Notes under the pieces: model-generated | The model's input: only the letters and a program-made list of their open reading frames with translations | What the model was told of the DNA's origin: nothing | Database searches by the model: none | Program-made: the position numbers and the translations under genes | Assembly: GCA_022410635.1 (NCBI GenBank) | Contig: JAJVDF010000190.1 | Location: 1,632,447-1,696,446, forward strand | Length of the DNA: 64,000 nt | DNA from: Tretioscincus oriximinensis | Taxonomy: Eukaryota > Chordata > Lepidosauria > Squamata > Gymnophthalmidae | Direction: 5' to 3' | Part shown: piece by piece, positions 21,365 to 31,549 of the stretch | Layout: every line of letters begins with the position of its first letter | How positions within the stretch are numbered: position 1 is the stretch's first letter

Positions 21365-21613
21365 TATTATTTATTTATTTATTTGTACTTGTATCCCGCC
21401 CTATACCCGAAGGTCTCAGGGCGGCCAACCATAGGGTGGCGCACATAGCTTTTGTTGCTCTCTTCACAACAGATACCCTGTGGAGTAGGTGGGGCTGAGA
21501 GAGTCCAAAGAACTGTGACTGGCCAAAGGTCACCCAGCTGGCTTTCGTGGAGGAGTGTGGAATCGAACCGGGAGATTACCAGGTATGAGTCCAACACTCA
21601 ACCACTACACCAG
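21365..21613 (-). mobile_element. SINE-A, full-length, L2-tailed
   Basis: The cleanest SINE-A. Minus strand: a head with TGTAGTGGTTGAGTG (A-box-like), B box GGTTCGATTCC (near 21560), a body with 'gccagctgggtgacctttggcc', 'caacaaaagctatgtgcg', then 'gccctgagaccttcgggtat' and a TTTA-type tail (21365-21385). Good preservation suggests a fairly recent insertion. It is non-autonomous. Confidence 0.88.
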
Positions 21614-21872
21614 TTACATGTCTAACTACAATTCCCAAAATTCTGTGCGAGCGCAGTTTCTTGGTGACACGTTATTCCAAGAGCCAGTAAAATTTAAATT
21701 TTATCCTTGAAGTCTCGCAATATCAGTCTAGCGGTTCTCATTACATAAAATGTCATACAAAAGCATTTTGGAGGATTTACACAATATCCCAAAATGAAGT
21801 AAAAAAAAGGAGCCAAGGTATTAAAAAAACTGGGCTAATGGGATTTTTTACCAAGTGCATCAGTGATTCAGC

Positions 21873-22332
21873 CTGTGTTTCCCCCAAAATAAGATTGGGT
21901 CTTTTATTAATTTTTGCTCCAAATATGTGTTGGGGCTTTTTTTCAGGGGATGTCTTATCTTTCCATGGACAGGAGTTTCTGTGGGGTTGCTGATCAGAAC
22001 TTTATCACCTCCCTGCCTACCCCTTGATGTCATTTCCTGTTCCTGTTCTGGGAATGGCATCTTGACTGATATCATTTCTGGTTCCTGGTTCCAGAAAGGG
22101 CATTTTGAACGATGGCTGGGCCCAGAAGTGACATGCCGGAAAAGTCAGAGTCACTTTGCCTGTATAAATGGGTCATGACTCAAAACAAGTTGAGAAATGA
22201 TGCTCTAATACAACTGTAAACTAGGGGTTATTTTTGGAGCAGGGCTTATATTTCAAGCATCCTCAAAAATCCTGAAAAATCATGCAAGGGCTTATATTCG
22301 AGGTAGGTCTTATTTTCAGGGAAACACGGTAC
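21873..22332. mobile_element. DNA transposon (MITE-like) with GTGTTTCCCC ends and nested hAT-like piece
   Basis: The left end 'ctgtgtttcccccaaaataaga' (21873) and right end 'tcttattttcagggaaacacgg' (to about 22331) are inverted repeats. Further repeats of 'gggcttat.tt' lie inside each end (21928, 22234, 22288). The middle (about 21990-22200) has different character: it ends 'gggtcatgactcaaaacaagttgagaa', like the ends of hAT-type elements, so another element probably sits inside. Class is by recollection, likely a Tc1/mariner-type MITE. Confidence 0.7.
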
Positions 22333-23158
22333 TCTGCTGGTAAAAATTATTCGTGGGAATGCAGCCAAGGCATCTGCATCCCTAATGACAGCCTAGAAGC
22401 ACAACATTCATCAGGTACTGACATACAGAAAACATATAACATCCTTGTGTTTTCAATATGGTAACCCTAGATGGGCTGGTCTCTCCTTCCACTCTGTGAT
22501 CTTATGAAGAATCATGGTGGGTTTTGGAATTTTTTTGAGAGATGCATACCTGTTTAACTATGTTTTCCCCTTTATTGGGCGCTTATGGCATTTTGGCAGC
22601 TGTTCATTTACTCCAAGNTCGTTCATGATTCCTAAGGCCAGAGAATAAAAAATGAATAAGATTAAAAAATAATCGATGTGGTTTCCCAGGGCCTCCTAGA
22701 ATGGTGCTATATTAAGGCGTGGGGAGTGCAGCTGCTCCCTGCTTTGTTGTTGCCACTGTGAATCAGAACCCGTGGAGTAGTTTATCCTGTCATTGGCGCG
22801 GTGTAAGAGGAAAACAACTCAAGTGCTTTGGGGGGAACAAGAACTTACCATAATTCTGGTTCGACTGCCATTTAGGCTGATAATGATGCAGCCCTGTTCC
22901 AGCGATTTAAAAATAACTCCCCTGCCATTCCAGTTCAAAGGAGGCTTGTGATGAAGTCGTTCTGAGAGAGTCATGCAGTGCCTTGAATGTCTGAAGAGAA
23001 CAAAACGGAAATACGAAACACACATTCGGCTATGTGCCACATGCCNGGGAAAGGACACACAAACACGCACACAGAGCGTTATACACACAATGCTTTCGCT
23101 ACAGTTAGAGAGACAAATGGAGTGATCAGAGACCAGGAAGAAGAAATGTGTTTTTTCC
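22333..23158. other. Unassigned sequence
   Basis: No recognised repeat. The stretch 22690-22980 looks like complex single-copy DNA. The 83-codon-scale ORFs lack known motifs. Confidence 0.45.
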
Positions 23159-23291
23159 CTCCTCGTCCAGTATAGATCTTCAGTTCCTTCAGCTTCGAAA
23201 GACAGTGTTTAAGAGACGATCTGATTGAAGTGTATAAAACCATGCACGGGATGGATAAGGTGAATAGAGGAAAATTATTTCCTCTGTCACA

Positions 23292-23507
23292 TAGGCTGAC
23301 CAGATGACCCCTTTTGGNGGGGAGGGTTGAAAACCCGTTTTTGGGGTGCCTCCTAGTTTTTTCTGAGGAAAAATGTTTCAAAAAAAGATATTTTTTTTAA
23401 TTTGTTTTTGTTTTTTTGTTTTTTTTTTCCTCAGAAAAAAAATGGGAGGCACCCCAAAAATGGGTTTTCAACCAACACCCCCCAAAAGTGGTCATCTGGC
23501 CAGCCTA
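23292..23507. mobile_element. Palindromic MITE, copy 2 (inside CR1)
   Basis: 216 bp, starting TAGGCTGACCAGATGACCCC and ending GGTCATCTGGCCAGCCTA. The arms are inverted repeats of about 95 bp meeting at a T/A-rich centre (about 23385-23425). It interrupts the CR1 'ctctgtcaca|caacactagg' site, and CACA is present on both sides, though the full duplication is worn. It has no ORF of its own. Confidence 0.9.
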
Positions 23508-23853
23508 CCACACAACACTAGGACCANGAGGCATTCCTTGAAACTGATGGGAATAAGAGTGAGGACAAAGTAAAGTATTTTTCCACCCAGAGGGTCATTG
23601 GTCTGTGGAGTATGCTTCCAGAATATGTGGTGGTAACTAGCAGCCTGGATTGCTTTAAGACAGGATTAGACAAGTTCATGGATATCAAGGGTAGAAATAG
23701 CTACNAGGATGGATCTTTTAATACTGACTTTGGGATGGAAAAACAGGCAGTATCTCTGAAATACTATTTGCAGGNCGTCGAGAACAGCTGAGGGTATTGT
23801 CTTCTTCTGCTTGAGACTGCCCAGGGGCAGTTGGTGGGCNACTATGTGTGACA

Positions 23854-23925
23854 GAGCTGCTGAATGGAGCCAGAGCCCATCTAGTCCAGCAGGACTAGAT
23901 GGNCTCTGGCTCCATTCAGCAGCTC
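23854..23925. repeat. Perfect 34-bp hairpin made by inverted duplication of CR1 3' end
   Basis: The arms 23854-23887 and 23892-23925 are exact reverse complements (one N) with a 4-base loop. The right arm is the normal CR1 3' UTR ('ggactagatgg.ctctggctcc'). The left arm is an inverted copy of it that replaces a few CR1 bases. Confidence 0.92.
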
Positions 23926-23949
23926 TCCTCTTATGTTCTTATGTTCTGT

Positions 23950-25560
23950 TCTTGTTGGTACTTTTTTAACTGTGGAGAGCAGTTGTTTAAAATATTTGCT
24001 TGTTTCTATTATTTTTCAATTGTGATCTGTCCTGGGATCTCTGGATATAAATTTCCCCCTTTAACTAATTCATACCTAGAATCTAGCTACACCATTGACC
24101 TTACAGCCCTGTTTTCATTGGTCTCAGTAGGGTGTTTAANGGCTCTATAACAACACATTNAATGTGTTGTAGGTGCAAGTAATAGATCCCTAAAATGCAC
24201 AACTAAGCATGTGCAAACAGTGGCTTTAAGTGTCTTTGCATCTCCTAACTGAGGCCCCATCCAAAGAGGAATTTAAAAGCATTGTTATGGCCTGACTATG
24301 TGAGGATAACGATGCATTATCTATCACAACCCAACATAGCTGCATAGTTCTATTACTAAAGTATTATTAACCCTTCTAACCAAGAAACAGTGCCCCTCCA
24401 CGAGCCTAAACCCGCCATGCCAGCCTAGAGCAGCAACCACACACCGTGTCTGGAGCACCAGCCATGAAGGATCACATGCAAGANCTGCGCATGGTGAGTG
24501 GATCGGGTTGAGAGGACAGCACAGGGTGAGCTACCTATTGTATTCCCCAGTGGCAGCAGGCATTTTTCCACTAGTAAAATAGATATTTCATCCTTTTTCC
24601 TATTCTGAGAAAACCCAAGTTCCAAATAAGCTTCTNCCATAGCAGGACAAAAACTTTCCTTTTGGATTTCCAGCAGACTGATCCCTGATTAATTGTATGG
24701 TTCCCATCACANGTGCACTGCTGAATCCGAATAAAAAGATGTGCAGAACATATATGTGGGTTTAGACTCGGGGAGGGGGTTGACTTCTCCGGCTATTTCA
24801 TACTAGCAAAATACTTGGATGCGCATTTAGGGCCATTGTGCAAGTAGGCACTTCACTACTTCCCGTTGTCTAGGCTTTAAGTAACTTTTATCCAGGGGAC
24901 CTTTTCTCCAGAAATATTGGCTTTGGTCCACAATATCATTTTCATTGTCTTAGCCTGAGAATATGAGGCAATTATAGAGACCAGTAGAATTCTCAACCTT
25001 TTTTTAGAGAAATCATTTCACAGTTCAGGAAATACTGTTGTGATTGTAAAAAAAACAAAGCAGACTGCAGGAGTGTTTGGATAAATATGGTCTTGGAAGC
25101 ATTGGATTATGGTCACATGCCATTGCTAAACTCATGCCTCTATTTATGCACAAGGGCAGGAAAAGCTATGATCTCCTACGGCAATGCGGCAGACCACAGA
25201 AAGGAGATAATTTTACCACATGTGCTGTACATGATTGTTCATTAAAGCTCCGTAATGCAAAACGGCTGATGCTTCCAAGGCTGAGCCCAAATTAGGAATT
25301 GGCCTTTGGGTATTATTGTTTGGGAGGTTCTTTTACACAAGTTCCAAAACAATCACTAATGAGGAGATGGCATCACGTTTGGCTGCTTTGGGCAGCAGAT
25401 TAATGCCTTTGAATTTAAACAGCTAGAGGTCTGACATGTTAAATGATGTCTAGATTCATCAAGCATCGTACATGCAATGAATTCTGTTTGGAAAACAACC
25501 CAGTTTTCTATGTGCAGTAGATTTAGGGTGCATCCAGATATAATTTTTTCACACTATAAT
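23950..25560. other. Unassigned sequence, about 1.6 kb
   Basis: No repeat was recognised. The segment about 25040-25300 is complex, moderately GC-balanced DNA with an open frame of 72 codons and no similarity I can name. It could be a conserved non-coding element, judged by eye only. Confidence 0.4.
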
Positions 25561-25570
25561 GGCACGATAA

Positions 25571-25858
25571 ATATGGCAACCCAAAATATGGCAACCCAAA
25601 ACGTCTTTCCTGCCTGTCTCACAAGCGTCCATGCGCACGCGCGCAGCTGCGGGGGGGGGGAGCGGCGGCGGGGGGGGGGGTAGCAGCGGGGGGGTAGTGG
25701 CGGCAGCGGTGGGGGGTAGCAGCAGGGGGGGTAGCGGGGGGGGGCGGGTTTAGGGGCAACCTGGGATTTTAAAACTTTTTTTTTAAATCCAGCCGGGACA
25801 ATAAAATTGTCCCTAAAACCGTGAATGTCCCGGTTTACCGGGACGTATGGCAACCCTA
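25571..25858. mobile_element. GC-rich non-autonomous element, copy 2
   Basis: Homologous to 3971-4366: 'gtctttcctgcctgtctcacaagcgtcc', G-rich centre, AT patch, 'gggacaataaaattgtccc' and the end 'cggtttaccgggacgtatgg' plus 'caacccta'. ACGATAA at 25564-25570 recurs at 25859-25865 (8 bp with one mismatch if extended), consistent with hAT-type target duplication. The termini are not inverted repeats: 'atggcaaccc' appears at both ends in direct orientation, and twice at the left. The mechanism is therefore unclear. Confidence 0.7.
25650..25748. repeat. Poly-G / G-quadruplex-prone tract
   Basis: Several runs of five to ten Gs are spaced by GCA/GTA/GCGGC. It is a strong quadruplex-forming pattern on the plus strand and a probable site of assembly error. 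Confidence 0.8.
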
Positions 25859-27439
25859 ACGATAAGAGCGGATCATGATGCCTTTTCCTTCTAATACTTT
25901 TTTTCAGCTTCCAGAGCAGGACGTTCTGTCTGTGCACAATGACGGTGCCATGCAAACATTCCCTGGGAAAGCAGCTGAAACCCTCAGTCTACCTTACGAT
26001 TCTTTGCTTGGCTTTCTCTTAGAATGGAGGATACAAAGCATCAATCAGCTGCATGTTCCTGTGGAATTTGCACAGGAAAAAAACAGCAACCATGAATGAC
26101 AAAAACTCTCACAGCCTCAAGAACTCAAGTGAGTTTAAAGGTTAGGTTTTTCCATTGAATTCATCTGCCCAACAAGTGGGAGGGCAGCAGCCTATGACTG
26201 AAAGGATACNGATATGGCATACCTGGTGACATTTTTGCTCCTGGTTCTGGGTGGGACCAGAAAAGGAGTTTGGGCATTTTTCTTGTATANGAATTTGTAC
26301 GCGATTCTCCTTTTGGTTTGTTACCACCAAGTCAGAGCCAAATTCAGCCACTTTTGCTGAATTCACTATTGTGATTCTTTAAAAATTTTGGGCTGCCAGG
26401 AACAAACGGATTCCATTTAAGCAATCCTAGTCATACCTGNGCCCTTGAAACAATCCTGCAGTAAACTGGAAAACTGCACTCCATTGCTTTTATATTCTAC
26501 ATACTTGGTGCACACCACCTCTCCTGTTGGTAAAATGTTTTGATCAAACACAGTGTGTGTATGTGGGGGAAGAGATATCTAGGCAACACAAAAAGGCTAT
26601 AATACTGTCTTCAAACCTTTTGTTCCTTGGTTTGGAGCAGGAATGCTTCTGCCCTGGGAAATGCAAACATCAGGAAGCTTCCCCCACTCCCCTCCATCTC
26701 ATCAGATGGTGGTTCCCAGCAACTGAAGTTAAGTATCTCTATTCTGCTTTTCTTCAAAATTTCATAGGCTTCTTATCTGGGCTATTTTAGTATGTGATGG
26801 TACAAAGATATATGTATCTATACGTACAAGCATCTGCAGTGGAAAAAAGTGTAGCATCCAGTGAGATTATTTTCAGAGTAGGAAGAGTATCCCTAAGGCT
26901 ATCTCGTAAATATAGTAAATATATCAAAACACCCTCATCCTGCCCCTGAGACTTCACTAAATTCCTTATTCACCCCTGTTAATTTTCAAAGGCCCTTTCC
27001 TCATTAATAGATGGAAATGAAGCAAGATTGGAATTTCTGGCAAAGCAGCAGCTTCATCAGCAACATCTTCTATTTCCAGAGGAACAGGAAGAAATGTGAC
27101 AGATATCAGTTTAATGTAAAAGAAATAAATATATAACAAAAAGTCGGNTTTTTTTTACTGAAACTGAAAACACCCAAAGGACTATAATTACAAATTCATT
27201 CTTCACACACGCAGTACCTGCTATCTGTTTCCCTTGCAGTCTGGGATAACCATTCTCTGCCCATGATAATATATATTACATCCATTAACAGTCACCAAGC
27301 ACAATAAAGCCTCTTTTGCCTGCTAGTGCTTGAAGGCTGGCGATGAATGAAGGCGATGAAGAAGAAAAGCAGGCTGTGCTCTTTGGAAACAATTCTACAA
27401 TGGTTAAGATTACAGGTTTCCAAGTCAGCCAAGAAAAAA
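25859..27439. other. Unassigned sequence
   Basis: No repeat was recognised. At 25875-26099 a 74-codon ORF follows a pyrimidine tract ending in CAG (25895-25909), resembling a splice acceptor. The protein has no familiar motif and I do not call an exon. Confidence 0.4.
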
Positions 27440-27635
27440 AAAAAAACCAAGGCCTTTTCAACTTTGAAAGACAATATTTAAGAGGTGACCTGATTGGAGT
27501 ATATAAAATAACAAACGGTGTAGAAAAAGTAAACNACTAGAACAAGAAGCACCCTGTAAAGTCAGTGGGCAAGAAAAGGAAGACCCAATAATGGGAAGTA
27601 TTTTTTCCCCATCTCTTAATGGTAAATGAGCGATG
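27440..27635 (+). mobile_element. CR1 LINE fragment
   Basis: Bases following 'tttcaactttgaaagacaatatttaagaggtgacctgattgg' encode RGDLIGVYKI, the CR1 C-terminal hallmark, and fade out near 27635. It is diverged, with a frameshift. Confidence 0.75.
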
Positions 27636-27809
27636 TTACGGAACTGGGGCATTGGTCACGGAATANACACATTTGGTGTGCAGGGACACGCGATTGCTAT
27701 ATTCCGGATTACAGCATTGTAGCGGATTTTAAGTCGTCATGTGCAGCTACCCAAGAATTTCCTACCACAATGATAGTATCATCATGATTATGCTGCTCCA
27801 TGTGTTAAT

Positions 27810-28115
27810 AGGGTTTTCGCAATGCAGCCGTAAAAAAGATCCTTTGCCTCGGAAGAGTCTTTAGCTGATCCTTTGCGAAATGGCCATGCCTGCGGCTTCC
27901 TGTGTGTACAGATCCTTAATGGTACTATCAGGATACTGTGAGAAGACGCTAGCGCAAGAAAATGTAGAATCGCATACTGAGCATGCTCATGATTTACTTC
28001 CTGGTTAATTGTCTTTCCTGTTCCACATGGATTTACAGGTATTCCACAATCCTTTTCCACATTGTGGATTTTAATCAGATTTTTCAAAATTGTTTTTTCC
28101 ATTCCCCCCCCTCCC
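27810..28115. repeat. Dispersed repeat with TGAGCATGCTCA palindrome, copy A
   Basis: It shares with 53280-54350 the blocks 'gtacagatccttaa', 'tgagcatgctca' (27978-27989), 'ggttaattgtc' and 'tccacatggatttacaggtat..ccacattg.ggatttt'. The two copies share both ends but differ in the middle. Unknown family, perhaps a DNA transposon. The minus-strand ORF (109 codons) is not convincing. Confidence 0.6.
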
Positions 28116-28735
28116 ATTGGTACATTTTAGCTCATTAAGGACAGATGACATTATAATAAAAGAGGCCATTTTGACAGATGCTTACTGTGCTTTCTTAATT
28201 GCCTGCTAATATGTTTATGCCANTTCAATTTCACAGCTCTTATCAGTGTCACGTTTAGTTCAGTGCTGCATTTAAAATTCACTCTGGATACTTGTTAANT
28301 TATCAAATTCCATTGCTTCTGTGTTGAAATTGGGGTCCAGGTAGTTTGTAAGTCACTGCCACAAATTTTCAGTGCCAGGTCAACCACTTTAAATTTATGG
28401 ATGAGAGTTACAATTTGGCTTGGATACAATTATTGATGGGAAGGGAAAGGAAGTTGAATTAACTGCTTGCATGGATTCTGTATCGTACAGTTGTCTCTCA
28501 TTATTCATTAGGCTTCCTCCATTTCAGCAGAATAATTTGGAAGTTGAAACTCAGAAATAGCAGGGAAGTCGAAAACAATATATTGTATTCTAACTCCTTC
28601 CAATACCTAGCTTTCTAATATCAGAAGCCCTTTTGCAGTGCAAAAGGAGGATGTCAAATAAGCAAAGCCCCAAAGGATGGACATATGAATACCAAAGGAT
28701 TGCTTAGCAAAGACCAACAAGAAGGAAGAGGAGAA
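28116..28735. other. Unassigned sequence
   Basis: No recognised feature. Confidence 0.5.
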
Positions 28736-28739
28736 TCTG

Positions 28740-29790
28740 GTGGGCACCTATTGCCTGATTATGACCAAATTTGTCATACATTCCACATCAGAGATTATTG
28801 TCATATTCCCATTTGTTGCACCAGCTTTACCTTGGGCACAGTTACAACTTGATGACTTGCTCACTTCACCTTTAGGCAGGCATCCATTAGTTAGGAAAAT
28901 CCGACATACCGGAGCCCTTTCTCCCAACACTATTCTTGATTATTCTTTAAGAATCTGGAAACATTGGCAGTGTCTTCCCTCTCCTCCTTCATACCCCCTC
29001 TCTTCTGGGGTTCCTGCCTGCATCTCTACTGTGGTCTGGGACAATCTGAAAGATGCGGGGTTCTTGTCTATACGGGACATCCTTTCTCCTGTGTTCTCTA
29101 AACTTCCTCCTAATGTCTTAAACACCATCATGGAGTTGAACCCCACTTGTTGGTTTGAGACTGCGGCCCTTTGTAGCTTTATTCATACATTAAAATCCAA
29201 TAATATTGGCACACATGAATTAACTAACCCCCTTTGAATATTCCCTGGACTCCTTTCTCAAAGGCAAAGAATGCCTTCCGTCTAGGTTTTACCACACAAT
29301 GCTTGACTTGCAGCCCCACGCTTTTGAGCCTAAGAGGTTTTGGGAAGCAGAATGTTCAGTTCAGCTTGNGGATATCGACTGGCAACAAATCTCCTATAAT
29401 CTCTTTAAATACCATATCTCACAAGTGTATAGGGACTTGTCCTTCAAGGAAAAGGCACTTAAGAATCACTACAGCCCTAGGTGTTAGAATAACTGTGGTG
29501 AGCTGGGTAGTTTAATACATGTCTGGTGAAAATGCCCGGTGGTATTCTCCTTCTGGAGTATTATTCAAAAATGTACCAAAAGTTTGTTGCAGTGCACAAT
29601 AGCTTTCTTCTCTGTTCTCGTCTTTCTGTTTTATACTAGAGACCATTCTCTTAGTTTGAATCAGCGTTGTTTGGTTTTTAGTCTAATTACTGCTGTGAAA
29701 TTTGAAATCACTAAAAACTGGAAAATTCAAACGAACCTCAGTAAGAGTGCCTGGTTAGACAGAGTTTGGACTTAGGTTTTGTTAGAACTG
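28740..29790 (+). pseudogene. L1/Tx1-type LINE ORF2 C-terminal remnant
   Basis: The first ORF (28740-29237) contains NTILDYSLRIWKHWQ and VWDNLKDAGFLSIRDILS, layouts typical of the region after the RT domain in L1/Tx1-type ORF2. After a frameshift, DIDWQQISYNLFKY and then the C-terminal zinc knuckle follow (29484-29545: Cys, x3, Cys, then His and Cys), with a stop where a Trp is usual. The third part (29539-29775) continues into a hydrophobic stretch. It is broken by at least two frameshifts and one stop: an old, dead copy of a lineage different from the two other L1s here. Confidence 0.75.
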
Positions 29791-30660
29791 ACTCATAAAT
29801 CCAAAGTGGAGACACAGAATCATGGCAATCTATACTCAAACATTGTATCTCCTAAAGGTTGGATATACAACTACATACGTCACTACATAATGCGGCTCAG
29901 CACAAATACCTGTATATAACAAGTGTACTGTTTATTCACTCTTAATATCAAAAATATATAAACATCCACAGTAACCTCTGCCACTAATCTAAATACTCTG
30001 AGTCTGTCATAATATGAACAGCCCAGGTAAAAGTCCATCCATATCGTCAGCCAGCTCAAGAAAGATCCATACTAAATGCCATATAAAAGTTAATATCTAG
30101 ATAGGTATTTATACTACAAAAATAGTCTTGAAAGGATAACTGTAAATATATCATGTNCTAGGAGATGTTAATAGATGGATAAAGACATTTCAAAGTTGCA
30201 GTAGCTGCCGAACTCATATAGTTGTAGATGTGGTCATAGCCGGAACAACCTCCACGAGTTATTGTTTCAACGGCTTAAATGCTGGAACATACATGGTTAT
30301 GGATGNTACAACATCTCTGTTCCTAGCTCTGNAGGCAAAGCAAGTCACCTGTAGCCATCTTGTTCAGAAATAGAGCATGATGGAAAATCCGGACAACTCT
30401 CATTGTATGGAGAAATTGCTCCCTTTTACATCTGCAGCCAACTCTGACAGATCTCCATGCTCAGAAGCTTCTCTGCACCATATTCCTTTAGATAAGAAAC
30501 TTTCATTAGTACTTTCCTTCTTACTGGATCTGTCAGCTGTTGCTACTTGAGTGGCATCAGCTCCTTNCCCCGTCACTCACCTGTGTTGGTCTTCCTCATC
30601 GCCAACCGGCTGCTTTTTATCACTGCTTTGGATCTTCTCCGTGACATTTGTTTAATATTT
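29791..30660. other. Unidentified AT-rich stretch, possible repeat on the minus strand
   Basis: On the minus strand an AATAAA near 29935 is followed by a T/A-rich segment and a defined-looking end around 29855-29890. Upstream lies 'gaggttgttccggctatgacc' (near 30250). It may be an LTR or a LINE end. I cannot name it. Confidence 0.35.
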
Positions 30661-31230
30661 TGGTTTTATGGCAAGTTGGTTTAGTTAATCTGTTATATAA
30701 CATACTGGTTCAATAACTGTGCACTGCATGTTATATTTCAGNAAAATATTATTTGAAAAAATAGAATAGGAAAGAAAAGGAAAAGCCAAAGAGAATTTGG
30801 AATGGCTTATAAACGAGAGGGACAGAAATTGATGCTGTGGTGCATTAAGCTAGCCAGTAAGTCTATTGATAAGATTATGGAAATAAGTATGTGTCAGACT
30901 CAGATCTCAAATTTCCTGAGCCAAACTACTGCCTGAACAAAAGGNTTTTGTTAAGAAATTGGGCCTGGAATTTTTCAGCAAAAATGACATAAGTTTGAGT
31001 AAGGTCTGTTTGGAATCAGTGGATCTGGGTCCACTGAACCTCCTGATTATGGACCTTGAGCAGAACCAACAATTCTCATGCATTCTAGGCCTAGGAACAA
31101 AAATTACTAATTTCAGAGTCTCTGGAGGATGTGTTTCAATGATAATGATTAGTTTCAGTGATTACTATGAAGTAGTTTTGAACATGGAAGCCTCCCATAT
31201 TCAAGATGGGAACTCCAGAGGTTGGTACAA
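30661..31230. other. Unassigned sequence
   Basis: A 140-codon ORF (30959-31381) runs through it into a SINE. It has no recognised motif and its end is SINE sequence, so it is unlikely to be a gene. Confidence 0.45.
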
Positions 31231-31489
31231 AAGGAAAGAGGAGGAGAAGGGGGAGAAAGAAGAAAGAGGAGGAGATTTTTTTTTTTACTCTAAGGCTTAC
31301 ATTCTATCTTCCCCTCCTTGCTGTGATGGTTCTTATTTATCTAACTGCAATATCTTGCTTTTGCATAGCTGGGTTGGCTAGAGCTGAGACCAGTTGAGGG
31401 AACTCACTCCTCGCTGTGGCCAACAGAGGGCTTTGAGAACGGATCTCTCAAATGAAAGACCAACTCTTAACACCTGAGCAACAGGGCTT
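31231..31489 (-). mobile_element. SINE-B, internally deleted
   Basis: It has a purine-rich tail (31231-31273), a shortened 3' block, then 'ctaaggcttacattctatcttcc', 'agctgggttggctagagctgag' and a tRNA-like head with B-box remnant 'gggctttgaga' near 31430. Orientation is minus. About 45 bp are missing just inside the tail. Confidence 0.75.
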
Positions 31490-31549
31490 CAAGAACATGT
31501 GTCTTGATTGAAAGACCATTTCTTAACCACTATACCACTATGGTTCAGT

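Larger units (their letters stand above)
23160..23945 (+). mobile_element. CR1 LINE 3' region, split by a palindromic MITE
   Basis: The segment 23175-23291 encodes the LEVYKTMHGMDKVNR-type region, the MITE occupies 23292-23507, and the CR1 resumes exactly with 'cacaacactaggacc' and runs through the 3' UTR to the 'cttatgttcttatgttc' end. Near the 3' end the sequence is altered by a perfect hairpin (23854-23925). It is diverged, with a premature end and several Ns. Confidence 0.88.

Noticed and set aside
25875..26099. Possible exon after a pyrimidine tract ending in CAG
   Set aside because: Only an acceptor-like sequence supports it. The encoded peptide is unfamiliar and no partner exon was found.
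28740..29237. 165-codon ORF as a host gene
   Set aside because: Its motifs and the following zinc knuckle fit the C-terminus of an L1/Tx1-type LINE, with frameshifts downstream.
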